DNA of 64,000 nucleotides from Planctomycetota bacterium (GCA_016235815.1 JACRIM010000028.1:1-64000); one strand, 5' to 3'; positions 18,529 to 28,845 are shown, numbered from the stretch's first letter. Notes: generated from the letters alone by a model not told the origin. A program made the numbers and translations.

Positions 18529-20997
18529 GTGAGCATGGAAGCACGCGGGTGGAATGAACAAGGGGCACGGGTCCGGCTGGTGGCGCAGCATCGCAACGCG
18601 CGGCAACCCGTGCGCGAAGTGAAAGAGATCGTCACGGTGCTGGGGTCGGGTGACGGATGCGATTTGATTCTTGCTTCGAGCAAGGTTGACACGGCGCACG
18701 CGGCAATCATCAAGCTAAATGACACGGCCTATTTGTGCGACCTCGGCGCGGTCGGCGGCACGACGCTGAATCGCCGGCGAATTCGTTGGGCGCGATTGGC
18801 GGATGGCGACAATCCGGTGTTGGGTCCGTTTAGTTTCAAAGTCGAAATGGAAGAAGGACCGAATCCGATTCACTCGGCGCATCCGGCGTTCTCGATGCGC
18901 GAGGACCAAACCGTCGGGATCATCAAGAGCGTTGACCCCGTGCTGATCATCGGCAGCGATGCGGGATGTGACATTGTCATCAAAGATGCAACCGTTGCTC
19001 CGCGGCAGGCGATGGTGGTGTGGACGCAGGCCGGACCACTGGTGCGCGATCTGCTTCGTCGCAACAGCGTCCGACGAAACGGCGAGCGCATCAACGAGGC
19101 CATGCTTGAGCATGGCGATTGCGTCGGCGTCGGCCGGTTTGAATTGGTTTTCGAAATTCTCGCCAACACCGAGTATGCCCCCACAAAACGAGAAGCGAAC
19201 GACTACGCGAACGCCATCACCGAACCAGCAATCGAATCGATGCCGGCACCGGTGACGACGCGGTCGGCTGCAACGAGCAAAGTGGCCCACCCAGCGGCGA
19301 CGCTGTCCATGCCGCTCGTGTCAGTCGGTCAGGTGCCGAGCGTAACGCCGCCGACCTACGGAGCGACGGATCATTCCCTTATGCCGGATCGAGTGTGGAC
19401 GCCCGCGGCAAGCAACGATGTCATGACGCCGGCAATGAACGATCGGGAAATGGACACAAAAGCGCGATTCGCCGCGGCACAGACGGCGCTCGATGAGCGC
19501 GCTCGAAAGATGTGGGACGGCATTCAGGCCGAGCGCGAGCGGCTCCGGGCCTATCAGGAAGAACTGCAGCGCAAATCGAGAGAGCTTCTCGATACGGCGC
19601 AACGGAAATACGACGAGCTTCGGCAACGTGAGGAACAGATGGCCGAGGAGGCGAATCGTCGCGAAACCATCGTTGCCGAATCACCTCCGCCCATCATCAT
19701 TGATGAGATGCCGACCATGATCGAAACGCCGTCGGCTGTCACCACGTCGCCGACCCCGGCGCCTCCCCCGCGTGAGGATGAGTCCACGCTCGATCGAATC
19801 TTCAGCGGCATTTTTGAACCGGAAGCTGCTACGCTTCGCAACGCCGAAGAAACGGCGCGGATTGCGGAGTCGCTGGCGACAAACGGAATCAAGACGCCCG
19901 AGGCCGACACCAACCTCGCGCGACAGGCGGGCGAATTGGCGGAGTTGGTGCGGTACGAGCGGGAGCAGATGGAAACCGCGGAAGGCCGGCTGGAGACGCT
20001 GCGTTTCGAAATCGAACGACTGCACGCCACGGTCGCGCGTACGCAGGACAGAATCCGAACTCAAGAATCACAACTGGAGACCCGCACGCAGTCGATTCGC
20101 ACGGCGCAGACGGCAATTCGCAAGGATCGAGAGGAAATTGCCGCCCGTATACGTCAGCTCGACGCCAAAGACGCCGCCCTCAAGGCCCGTATGGAAGAGG
20201 CGGACCGGGCACGGCGAGAGTTGGAACGCGAGACACGTCAGTTGGCCCGATTGCAGGAGGAGCACGAGGAACGACGCCGCGAGCTGCGACTGAGCCTTGA
20301 GAGCGAGCGACATCGATTGCGAGTCCGTCAGGCCGAGCTGCAGAAGAAGGCGGCCGAGCTTGTCAAAGCGGCCAAAGCGAAGCGGCGGATCATTGAGGAT
20401 GAAGTAGCCTTCAAGCAGGCCGAGATCGAAGAACGCGAAATCGAATTGAAGGCCCGTCGAACAGCCCTGACCGACGCGGGCCGTGCCCAACTGGAACGCA
20501 CGGCAGCCGAGTTGGAACAGGTGCTAACGGTGCGCCTGAATGACATCGAATCCGAAGTCGCCCAGCGACAACAGGAATTGGACGCCCGGATGGGCGAACT
20601 GATTTCCACGACCGGCGCGGGCGATCCGCAGTCGTCGGAGTCGGCGACATTGGAGATGTCGCTCGAAGAGATTGCCGCACTCGCCCGGTTGGATGCAAAC
20701 GACGGGCAGGGCGACTTGTCTCGACTCGAAGTATTACAAGGCGAGGTCGAGGCGCTGCGCCATGCGGTCGGCCGGTTTGACGATCAGGAAGAATCGCTTC
20801 GCGCCGCGACGCATGAGGCGCAGCTCGCGGCGCTGGCAAGCCGCCGAAATCAGCTTCAACGCGAACAGCGTTGGGCAACGATCCTCCGCGCCAAACTGAA
20901 TGAGAAGGCGGCTGCTTTGAGAGATGGTCAACCGGAGGCGTCCACCGAGCCTTCCGCGGAACAGGCTGCGAAGGAAAAGTCAGCGACCGCGTCGTGA
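18529..20997 (+). CDS. Double FHA-domain protein with long coiled coil
   Basis: This is an 822-residue cytoplasmic protein without a signal peptide. Two forkhead-associated domains occupy about residues 12-95 (VLGSGDGCDLILASSKVDTAHA) and 120-205 (LIIGSDAGCDIVIKD, then NSVRRNGERI); FHA folds bind phosphothreonine. A Pro/Thr-rich linker leads to a coiled coil of about 450 residues rich in Glu, Arg, Gln and Ala. The segment TALDERARKMWDGIQ, then ERLRAYQEELQRKSRELLD (about 317-350) is homologous to part of the giant protein encoded next. Start GTG 18529 or ATG 18535. It is followed after 158 bases by that giant gene, then a glycosyltransferase. A Ser/Thr kinase-dependent assembly role is plausible but inferred. 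Confidence 0.85.
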   Translation: MSMEARGWNEQGARVRLVAQHRNARQPVREVKEIVTVLGSGDGCDLILASSKVDTAHAAIIKLNDTAYLCDLGAVGGTTLNRRRIRWARLADGDNPVLGPFSFKVEMEEGPNPIHSAHPAFSMREDQTVGIIKSVDPVLIIGSDAGCDIVIKDATVAPRQAMVVWTQAGPLVRDLLRRNSVRRNGERINEAMLEHGDCVGVGRFELVFEILANTEYAPTKREANDYANAITEPAIESMPAPVTTRSAATSKVAHPAATLSMPLVSVGQVPSVTPPTYGATDHSLMPDRVWTPAASNDVMTPAMNDREMDTKARFAAAQTALDERARKMWDGIQAERERLRAYQEELQRKSRELLDTAQRKYDELRQREEQMAEEANRRETIVAESPPPIIIDEMPTMIETPSAVTTSPTPAPPPREDESTLDRIFSGIFEPEAATLRNAEETARIAESLATNGIKTPEADTNLARQAGELAELVRYEREQMETAEGRLETLRFEIERLHATVARTQDRIRTQESQLETRTQSIRTAQTAIRKDREEIAARIRQLDAKDAALKARMEEADRARRELERETRQLARLQEEHEERRRELRLSLESERHRLRVRQAELQKKAAELVKAAKAKRRIIEDEVAFKQAEIEEREIELKARRTALTDAGRAQLERTAAELEQVLTVRLNDIESEVAQRQQELDARMGELISTTGAGDPQSSESATLEMSLEEIAALARLDANDGQGDLSRLEVLQGEVEALRHAVGRFDDQEESLRAATHEAQLAALASRRNQLQREQRWATILRAKLNEKAAALRDGQPEASTEPSAEQAAKEKSATAS

Positions 20998-21034
20998 TGC
21001 GGCGAGTGGATAGGATGACGGGGGATGAACGGCG

Positions 21035-21049
21035 GGCAGGATGCCTGCC
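21035..21049. repeat. Short intergenic palindrome (GGCAGG-ATG-CCTGCC)
   Basis: A 6-bp stem with a 3-base loop stands in the gap between the FHA gene and the giant coiled-coil gene. Palindromes of the same CAGG/CCTG design occur at 50386-50405 and 63591-63609, and a related one at 52087-52106. This suggests a dispersed REP-like family. Confidence 0.55.
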
Positions 21050-21155
21050 GTGGTTGGATGAGAACGATCGCGATCCCATTAAGGGCGCGACCGACTCGAT
21101 GACCGAATAGGGCGGACCCGTTGTTGCGGCGGGTCGGCCACGAACGGAGTAGTTC

Positions 21156-24100
21156 ATGGATCGGGACAATCAGCAACCCACACCGAACAAGACGACTGCG
21201 CCCCCCAACGGGCGGCCGCCGGGTGTCCCCGGTTTGGCGGCCTCCGCCGAAGCGGACTTTGCAAGCGATCTCGAGCGCATTGCGTCGGCATCATGGAACA
21301 TCGAGACGACGACCAAACGGCTGGATTCCGTCGCGCCCGGCGAGACGCCGCTGGACGGGTCGCGCCTGGGTCGCGTGGGACGCCTGTTTGGCGGTGCCAA
21401 GAGCGGCCTTTTGTCGGCGGTGGGACGGTCGGGCCGGAATGGCGAGAGTCTGCGCACCGGAGCGACGACAAGCGGGGTACAATCAGATATCGCGGCGCAA
21501 GGGGCGGCGCACGACGAAGTGGGGGAGTATACTGGTCACGTGGACGAGCCGGATGTACTGGCGTCGTCTGACGATACGTCGATTCAAGTCGGTGCGAGCG
21601 AGCGCCGCCTGACGGACCCGCAACGCCACGACCGCCTGGACGGCGACATGCCTACTCCCCCTATCTCACAGGATGCGACGGCCAACGCCGCTGAACCTGA
21701 CTTGCTCAGTCAGGCTGCCGGACCGCTTCAGGGCCTCGATCGATTGCAAAATGAGCTAAAGCAAGCTCGCGAGGAGTTGAACAATCTTCGCAACAAGGGC
21801 ACCGGTGCCTCACCGACAGTGGGGTCTGTTGATTCGCAACGAGAGAAGCTGGATCAACGCGCCATTGAGCTTCGCGAGCGGGTCGTCCGTGCGCAGCAGG
21901 CGCTGGATGAGCGGGCCAAGAAACTGAGAACCACGCTCACTGAAGAACGCGAGAAACTCAAGGCCTACCATGCGCAGCTGCAACGAAAACAGCGACAGCT
22001 TGAGGAGGCATCCCGAAACCAAAAGGTTGCCGTCGAGGGCGAATTAGCCAAGCAGCGAGATTTGCTGGAAGCCGAGCGGACGGAGTTGGACCGTCGGCGC
22101 ATTCAGCTTGATGCGTTGGAGGCCGACCTGCGCGATCAGTCGCGACAGGAAGTCGCCAAGCGTCGAAAAGAGCTGGAAGCCGCGGTTGAGAATCGGCTGG
22201 CCGAGTTGCAGAAAGAGTTTGAGGTCCGCCAGATCCAGTTGGACGCCAAAGAACGGGCCTTGGCGGAAAAAGAGGCCGGCGTTGAGCAGATCATCCAAAA
22301 GCGGATGATGGATGTGAAGCATCAATCGTCTCAGTGGCAATTGCAGCTGGAAGAAAAAGAACGGTCGATTCAGATTCGCGAGCAGCAATTACAACATGCC
22401 GCGGCGAATCGGCTCGATCAGGTTCGTCGGGATGCGGAGGCATATGAGCAGGAACTGCTGGCCCGCGAACGCGAACTGAACGACAAAGAAGCCCAGTTGG
22501 CGTCTTCGATCGACTCTCGAATCGCTACGCTTGAGCGCGAGCACGCTGAACGACAGGCCGAATACGACGCAAAGCTTCGCAATCTCTTCGAACGCGAAGG
22601 TCAGCTCAATCGCGTCCACGAAACCCGCATGAACGAGCTTCGCCGCGAATGGGAGACGCGCGAGCACGAATTTCAGCAGAAGGTGCAATCACTGGCCGAC
22701 CAGGAGACACGGCTGCGGCAGGAGTTGGAGCAAAAGCGTGCCGAGTCGGATCGAGAAGCGGCACAACGGCAGGCGGATTTCGAGAACAAACTGCGTCAAC
22801 TCGCCGAACGAGAAGAGACGCTTCAGGACGCGGTGAATGCCCGTCTTGAGCAGGTCAAGCGCGAAGCAGCAGCCAAGGCCGCGGAATTCGACGCCCGCGA
22901 ACGGGCCATCCGGGACCGCGATTCCGAACTTCAGGAGGCGGCAAACCTCCGCATTCTGGAGATGCGCCGACAAGTCGAACTGAAGTCCGTCGAGTTGGAA
23001 GCCCTCGAACGCTCGCTTACCAAGCGCGAGTCGGATCTTGAAACAGTCGTCAAGGAACGCATTGAAGAAATGCAGCGGGCCTTGGCCGAGAAGCGCGCCG
23101 AAGTCGAGCGTCGCGAACGCGCCGTCGGTGAAGCGGAAGGCGACCTTAAGGGGCGCCGTGAGGCATTTGAGAAGGCCCGGGACGCTCGTGAAGCCGAATT
23201 GAAGGCCAAGGCCGAGGAGTACGCCGAACTGGCAAGGCTCTACGGCGACAAATCAACGGCCGAGGCCACGCTCGCCGGCCGCCGCGCCGAATTGGAATTG
23301 CGTCAGGAAGAAATCGCCCGGCGAACCGACGACATCGAATCGCGCGAGCGACGACTGCGCGAATGGCAGCACCGCCTGGAGAGCATGGAGCCGTCGCTGG
23401 AGACGAGCCGGCTCGAATTGCAGCGTCGCCAGGCCGCCGCGGAGCACGCGGAGAAGTCGAACCAGCAGATCGCGGATCAATTGGCCGAGCGGTCGGAGTC
23501 CATCCGAAAACAAACCGACGACCTGTGCCGGCGCGAAGATCAACTGCGAACGCGAATCGATGAGCTGAATCGAAGTGAGTCGACGCTTCGACAACAGCAC
23601 GACGAAGTATTGCGGCTCAAGCGCGGCATCGAGGATGAATCCGCACGGCTCAAGCAGGAACGCGAGCGCTACGCAGACCTCGAAAAAGGCTGGCAGGAAC
23701 ATGAGAAGCAGCGCGCGACCCTGCTGGAAAAGACGAGCGAGATTACGAATCGCGAGTCGGCGCTAAAGCAGCGCGAGGTCGAGCTTTCCGGCGAAATTGC
23801 CAAGGCCGAGCAGGCCGGGCGTGAGTTGGCGGTGGCTCGCCAGAAGCTGGACGCCGAGCGGGCGGATTTGGCGGCTCGCGAGGAAGCGATTCGGCAGGAA
23901 TCGATCCAAATCAAGCGAACGGAAGAAGAAGTCACTCGGATTCGCGGCGAGATCGACCGTGATCGTGTGAAGCTGGTCGAGGCGCAAACCGCCCACGCCC
24001 AGATCGTCGCGGCGAGCGAGCGCCGGCTCGAAGAAATTTCCCGACAGCACAGCGAACTGGCCGAAGCGAGATCCGCCCTGCAGATTGCGCAGACACAGTT

Positions 24101-27100
24101 GCAATCAGAACGCTCGGCGCTTCGATCGGAACAGGCCGCATTGCAGCAGGAGCGACAACGCCTCGCCTCCGATCGCTCGGTGTTGGATCGCGACCGGCAA
24201 TCGCTGGATGAACAGATTGCGACGATTCAACGCGACCGGGATGAACTCGGCGCGAAGAAAGCGCAGCTGGAATCGGAACTGGCCCGCCTGGAGCGGGATC
24301 GCATTTCATTAAAGGATCGGGAGCGGACCGTTTCGGAGCAGAAGAGCCGGCTCGATTCGGCCCAGAGTGAGATTGAGCAACTCCGCATCGAGCTTGGCAA
24401 ACGCACCGACGAGACGGACGAAATGCGCCGCGTTCTGTCGGAGAAGGCCGAGCGAATGCGCATGCGAAAAGCCCGTCTGGCCGAAGACGCGGCAATGGTC
24501 GACACCAAGATCAAGCAGCTCAACAACGAACTTGAGACGGTTCGCGTTGAAAAGGCAAAGATTGCCGAGGATCGCACATCCCTTGACGAGCGGTTCAAGG
24601 CCTTCGAGATCGAGCGACAACAAATCGCGACCCAGCGCGACGAATTGACGGCCGGACAGAACTTGCTCGAGCAGGCCCGCACCGCATTTGATGATGAACA
24701 ACAGCGATTGGCCGACCGTGAAGCGAGACTGACCGAGCGTGGGAATCAGTTGGAGGCCTTTGGCACCCGGCTCAAGACGGAATATGCCGAACTTCAAAAA
24801 CAGCGAGCCGAATTAGTCGAAGTCGAGGCCCGTGGCGAAGCCCACGAAAAACTCGCGGCCCTTCTCAAGCAGGCCGAGGCCCGCGAATCGGCCGTACGGG
24901 AACGGGAACAGGCCCTGTCGGCGCAGGAGCGGGCATTGTCCGCGGTTGCGGCGGAGGTCTCGGCGGCCGAGGAAGATATCAAACGCAAGACCAAGAGTGT
25001 TGAATCCCGCTCGCGGGAACTGGAGCAGGAGATTCGGGCGCTGGAAACGCAACGCCGCGAATTCCAGAACCTGATGGACGAACAGCGCGGCGAGTTGTCG
25101 CATCTGCGGCGGCAGGCCGAATTGGAAATCGCCCGCGAGCGCGACAAACTGCGCGAGCAGGAGCGTGAGCTGGAGATTGCCTTCGCCCGCCAGCGCGATG
25201 CCATCGACACCGAGGGAGAACAGCGCGAAGAGATGACCATCGGTGAGATGCGGCGTCGCGTCGAGGCCAGTCTGGCGGAGCGGCTTGCGGAGATTGCCCG
25301 CAAAGAGCGGCAGGTCGAGGAACGCTGCGAGAAACGAATTGCCGAAGTCGAGCGTGACATTGAACAGCGGCTGGCGCAGCTCGCGGAAAACATCAAGAAA
25401 CAACGTGAACGGGCCGAGCTTGACCTGCACAAGGAGTTAAACGTTTCCGTATTGCCGACGGAACCGACGACGCAATCGATCCAATCGCGACCGGCGGCAG
25501 AGGCCGACTCTGGTCTTGTGGATTTGAGTCAATCGTCCGAGCTGGACGAGAAAATCGCCATCGCAACGGCCGCCGTCGATCAGGTCTTGGCGAAACCGAT
25601 TCCCGATGAATCGATCACCGTCCCGCCGCCGGAGACCCCGCTTGCAATCGCAGACGCCGCGCAGCCCGCACCGGCCATGGATGATCGGGTTTGGTTGGAT
25701 GAGTCAGCCGTTGATCTGCAGGAACCGGTTGGCGAGATGACGAACTCCGACTTCGTCTTGGTCGCGGATGAGGACGAGTATGTGTCGCCGGTGGCCACGG
25801 CGGGCGGCGCGCGGGGGCGATCATGGAAACAATTGGCCGTAATGACTGGAATCTTTGTGATCGCAATAACCGTCGGCGGATTGGCCGGCACCGCCTACCT
25901 CTATTCGCCGACAGGCGACGTCGAAGTACGCAGTGTCATTCGGCCGGCCAACGGTGACGGCCGCAGCGTTTCCGAGCATCTTGCCGCGATCACCAGCGAC
26001 ACGGTTCTGAGCGAGGCCACGCGGCGCAGTGGGTCGGATATGCAGGCCATGATCCGTGACCGTCGACTGACAATTACGCCGTCCCCAGAGGGCAACGCCC
26101 TGCTCCTGGTGGTGAACGCAACCTCAAGTCAGCGGGCAGCGGCCCAGGGCTGGCTGGACGCGATCGCCACGGCCTATCAGGCATCACTCGCGACGACGAC
26201 CGAATCGAAGGAGTCCATGGAACAACGGGTGACCGCGCTGGAAACCGAACGTGCGGAAAAGCAAGAGGCGCTCGAAGCCGCCCGACGAGAGGTCGAGCGA
26301 CTTGAGTCGTCCGCTGCGGACCGGGTGGATCCAGCCGAACTGCAAACGATTCGCGATCGCCGCGAAAACCTTAAGATCGAACTCGCCAAGGCGCTGTCGG
26401 CGGTTGGCGAATTGAAGGCAAAACTGCAGGCGTTCGAAAATGAACCTGCCCCGAGCGGGCCGGTGGTGCCGTCGGAGGCCCAACTCGCCGAAGCATACGA
26501 AGGCGACACCGAGCTTCGCCAGGCCATGGAGCATCAACGGACGAAGTCGGTGGAACTGCATGCGCTTCTTCTTTCGTCGATGGCCAAATCGCAGGAACCG
26601 TTTGACGGCTTGTTGAAATCGATTGACGCATGGCTTGGGGAAATCCGCAAACAACTTGAAACACAGAGCGACAAGGATATTAAGAAGGAGTTGGAGCTAC
26701 TCGCCGTTGATGTGACGGATTATTTGCAGCAGGCTCGCGGTTTCGAAGCTCGTTGGAATGAGTTGAAGCCGAGGGTCGAAGCGTGGCATGTTGGAATCGA
26801 TCCAACCGCGCTGAGTGAATATCAGAAGCAGGCCGAGACCCTTATTCGAGAGTTTCATGCCAGGAGTCGAAACACCTTTGCCGAAGCGGCGAAAAAGGCG
26901 GACGACCTGAGCCGGAGCGGCTCGGAGATGGCCCAGCGGCGCGTATTGCAAAGCACCATGACGCGATACGCCCATGACAGCCTCGCCGCGAGGAACACAT
27001 GGACCATCGCGGCGCGCAGCATCGTGCCCCGCTACGAGGTCGAGTTGAAGGCGCTGATGGCTGCGGTTGCCGATGTCGCGCCGCGAATTAGTGAGCGACA

Positions 27101-27575
27101 GAATCATCATCGCGAACGAGTCGCCGAACAGTTGCTGAAAGCCCGGGCGGATGAACATCATGCACGGTACGAACGACTCAAGGCCGAGTTGGAGGCCGCC
27201 AATCGCCGGCATGAGCAATTATCCGACGACTTTTTGAAGATCGACAAAGCCGCGGCTGCATCGACGGTGTCCACAGAAACCGTTGAACAGCATCGACAGG
27301 CACTTGCGGCCGCCCGTCAGAAAGTAACGGACCTCGAGTCCGTGATTGCTTCCCTGGGCGAAACGATCGATTCCGCAAAGGCCACTCCGATGGGAAGTGT
27401 GCGCCGCGCCGGGACCATTCGCTATGACCGGCTTGGCACGTCCGAATCACCGATGTTCGACATGACCAAAGCGCGACAGGCAATCGCGCTCGGTGCTGTC
27501 GTTTCGTGTCTCTTCGTTGTCTGCGTCTGGATTCTGAATCGAAGTCGCCCGCGTCCCGTGACGACGCGGGCGTGA
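21156..27575 (+). CDS. Giant coiled-coil protein with C-terminal Wzz-like two-transmembrane module
   Basis: This 2139-residue protein has no signal peptide. Residues 1-190 are low complexity. About 190-1490 are an almost unbroken coiled coil with recurring heptads and phrases such as DARERAIRDRDSELQEAAN. After an acidic linker comes transmembrane helix 1 (about 1561-1584, LAVMTGIFVIAITVGGLAG). A segment of about 520 residues with further coiled coil and the opening YSPTGDVEVRSVIRP follows, then helix 2 (about 2109-2127) and a basic tail. The last third has the topology of Wzz/polysaccharide co-polymerases, which set chain length, but without a kinase domain. Residues near 245-275 match the preceding FHA protein. 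A glycosyltransferase gene follows within 40 bases. The overall architecture is new to me. Confidence 0.85.
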   Translation: MDRDNQQPTPNKTTAPPNGRPPGVPGLAASAEADFASDLERIASASWNIETTTKRLDSVAPGETPLDGSRLGRVGRLFGGAKSGLLSAVGRSGRNGESLRTGATTSGVQSDIAAQGAAHDEVGEYTGHVDEPDVLASSDDTSIQVGASERRLTDPQRHDRLDGDMPTPPISQDATANAAEPDLLSQAAGPLQGLDRLQNELKQAREELNNLRNKGTGASPTVGSVDSQREKLDQRAIELRERVVRAQQALDERAKKLRTTLTEEREKLKAYHAQLQRKQRQLEEASRNQKVAVEGELAKQRDLLEAERTELDRRRIQLDALEADLRDQSRQEVAKRRKELEAAVENRLAELQKEFEVRQIQLDAKERALAEKEAGVEQIIQKRMMDVKHQSSQWQLQLEEKERSIQIREQQLQHAAANRLDQVRRDAEAYEQELLARERELNDKEAQLASSIDSRIATLEREHAERQAEYDAKLRNLFEREGQLNRVHETRMNELRREWETREHEFQQKVQSLADQETRLRQELEQKRAESDREAAQRQADFENKLRQLAEREETLQDAVNARLEQVKREAAAKAAEFDARERAIRDRDSELQEAANLRILEMRRQVELKSVELEALERSLTKRESDLETVVKERIEEMQRALAEKRAEVERRERAVGEAEGDLKGRREAFEKARDAREAELKAKAEEYAELARLYGDKSTAEATLAGRRAELELRQEEIARRTDDIESRERRLREWQHRLESMEPSLETSRLELQRRQAAAEHAEKSNQQIADQLAERSESIRKQTDDLCRREDQLRTRIDELNRSESTLRQQHDEVLRLKRGIEDESARLKQERERYADLEKGWQEHEKQRATLLEKTSEITNRESALKQREVELSGEIAKAEQAGRELAVARQKLDAERADLAAREEAIRQESIQIKRTEEEVTRIRGEIDRDRVKLVEAQTAHAQIVAASERRLEEISRQHSELAEARSALQIAQTQLQSERSALRSEQAALQQERQRLASDRSVLDRDRQSLDEQIATIQRDRDELGAKKAQLESELARLERDRISLKDRERTVSEQKSRLDSAQSEIEQLRIELGKRTDETDEMRRVLSEKAERMRMRKARLAEDAAMVDTKIKQLNNELETVRVEKAKIAEDRTSLDERFKAFEIERQQIATQRDELTAGQNLLEQARTAFDDEQQRLADREARLTERGNQLEAFGTRLKTEYAELQKQRAELVEVEARGEAHEKLAALLKQAEARESAVREREQALSAQERALSAVAAEVSAAEEDIKRKTKSVESRSRELEQEIRALETQRREFQNLMDEQRGELSHLRRQAELEIARERDKLREQERELEIAFARQRDAIDTEGEQREEMTIGEMRRRVEASLAERLAEIARKERQVEERCEKRIAEVERDIEQRLAQLAENIKKQRERAELDLHKELNVSVLPTEPTTQSIQSRPAAEADSGLVDLSQSSELDEKIAIATAAVDQVLAKPIPDESITVPPPETPLAIADAAQPAPAMDDRVWLDESAVDLQEPVGEMTNSDFVLVADEDEYVSPVATAGGARGRSWKQLAVMTGIFVIAITVGGLAGTAYLYSPTGDVEVRSVIRPANGDGRSVSEHLAAITSDTVLSEATRRSGSDMQAMIRDRRLTITPSPEGNALLLVVNATSSQRAAAQGWLDAIATAYQASLATTTESKESMEQRVTALETERAEKQEALEAARREVERLESSAADRVDPAELQTIRDRRENLKIELAKALSAVGELKAKLQAFENEPAPSGPVVPSEAQLAEAYEGDTELRQAMEHQRTKSVELHALLLSSMAKSQEPFDGLLKSIDAWLGEIRKQLETQSDKDIKKELELLAVDVTDYLQQARGFEARWNELKPRVEAWHVGIDPTALSEYQKQAETLIREFHARSRNTFAEAAKKADDLSRSGSEMAQRRVLQSTMTRYAHDSLAARNTWTIAARSIVPRYEVELKALMAAVADVAPRISERQNHHRERVAEQLLKARADEHHARYERLKAELEAANRRHEQLSDDFLKIDKAAAASTVSTETVEQHRQALAAARQKVTDLESVIASLGETIDSAKATPMGSVRRAGTIRYDRLGTSESPMFDMTKARQAIALGAVVSCLFVVCVWILNRSRPRPVTTRA

Positions 27576-27614
27576 TGGCGCTCACCACTTCATCGCAAGG
27601 GCACTGATCACACC

Positions 27615-28706
27615 ATGATCCGCGTCATGATCGTGGCGACGGACTTGGAACTCGGCGGTTTGCCGCTGCGGCTCGCCCGTCTCGCGCCCTACCTTCGACG
27701 GGCGGGAGTGGAGCCGATCATCGGGTGTCTCTCCCGGCCCGGGCCGGTGTCGGCGATGCTTGAAAAGGCCGGTTTTTCGACATTTTCCTGCGACGCCGCC
27801 GGTCGATTCGACGCATCGTGTTTGGCGCGGCTGGCGACTCGGGTGCGTCGGTTCAATCCGGATGTGCTTCAGGGCGGTCTGTTTCACGCGAATCTGGCGG
27901 TTCGGATGGTGGGGCGGTGCGATCGTGTTCGGCCGATCGTGACATCAACGGTCACAATTGAGATTGAGCGCCGTTGGCATTGTTGGGGCGAGTCTCTGAC
28001 GGCGGGGCTTTCGGACGCGCATGTGGCGAACTCCAATGCTGTGGCGTCGCACCTCGTGGAAGAACTTGGCTTTCCGCGGGAACGAGTCTCCGTGATTCCC
28101 AATGGCGTGGACGCCGACGCCATCGCTGCGGCGCCTCCAATCGATCGCGCAACATGGATGCTGCCCGCCGATGCTGCGTTGCTCGTGTGGGTAGGTCGTA
28201 TGGACCCGGTGAAAGACCTGACGACGCTTGTAAACGCAGTGAACATCGTGCGGGATCGTCATCCCGTGGCTCTCGCCCTCATCGGCTCCGGGCCTGAGCG
28301 AAGCGCCGTCGAGCGACGGATCGCGGAGTGCCAACTGTGTGGCATCGTCCGATGCGTGGGATGGCGCGAGGATGTTGCGTCGTGGCTGCGGGCGGCGGAC
28401 GCCCTTGTGCTCACGTCTCGAACGGAAGGCTCCCCCAATGTCGTACTTGAGGCCATCGCAGCGCAGTGTCCGGTCGTGGTAAGTGATCTTCCATGCTGCC
28501 GGGAGTTGGTCACCAGTCCATTCGTGGGGCGGTTGTGTCGGGTTGGTGACACAGCCGATTTCGCATGGGGAATTGAAGCGGTTCTGTCAGGGGGGCTTCG
28601 GGCGTTGGCGGCCGCGAACCGCCAGGCCATCCTTAGCCGCCATCGACTTGACGCCATTGGCTGGCAGTGGCGACAGTTGTACGATTTGGTGCTGTCGCAC
28701 AAATAG
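27615..28706 (+). CDS. Family 4 glycosyltransferase (GT-B fold)
   Basis: This 363-residue protein starts MIRVMIVATDLELGGLPLRLARL, the usual glycine-rich N-terminal strand and loop of GT4 enzymes. Later motifs are HVANSNAVASHLVEELG with VSVIPNGVD (about 138-172), VWVGRMDPVKDL (about 194), a LIGSGPERSAVE donor-site strand and the E-x7-E element EGSPNVVLEAIAAQCPVVVSD (about 275-295). These enzymes transfer a sugar from a nucleotide donor with retention. Donor and acceptor cannot be read from sequence. It lies 39 bases after the giant Wzz-like gene, so both probably act on the same surface polysaccharide. Confidence 0.9.
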   Translation: MIRVMIVATDLELGGLPLRLARLAPYLRRAGVEPIIGCLSRPGPVSAMLEKAGFSTFSCDAAGRFDASCLARLATRVRRFNPDVLQGGLFHANLAVRMVGRCDRVRPIVTSTVTIEIERRWHCWGESLTAGLSDAHVANSNAVASHLVEELGFPRERVSVIPNGVDADAIAAAPPIDRATWMLPADAALLVWVGRMDPVKDLTTLVNAVNIVRDRHPVALALIGSGPERSAVERRIAECQLCGIVRCVGWREDVASWLRAADALVLTSRTEGSPNVVLEAIAAQCPVVVSDLPCCRELVTSPFVGRLCRVGDTADFAWGIEAVLSGGLRALAAANRQAILSRHRLDAIGWQWRQLYDLVLSHK

Positions 28707-28845
28707 CCCGATAATGCGGCCTTGTGAATTCCTTGAGGGGATCAGGAACAATCGCCACAAACTTATTCCCTATCGAAACTTCTAAACAACGAGCGAATCC
28801 GCCGAAAAAAAGTCGGAGACAATCGGTTTTTCCCTTGCACGCAAG

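Noticed and set aside
18405-18557. Plus-strand frame of 50 codons before the FHA gene (MKLRVGRKKMPSRNEGG)
   Set aside because: Weak start signal, no recognisable motif, and it runs into the FHA start in another frame. It could be a leader peptide, but nothing supports this.
18290-18568. Minus-strand frame with a lipoprotein-like N-terminus (LVITLVTAVPLGGC)
   Set aside because: It starts at GTG inside the 5' end of the FHA gene, has no ribosome-binding site, and the overlap would be divergent. The FHA domain begins so close to its own start that the overlap is implausible.
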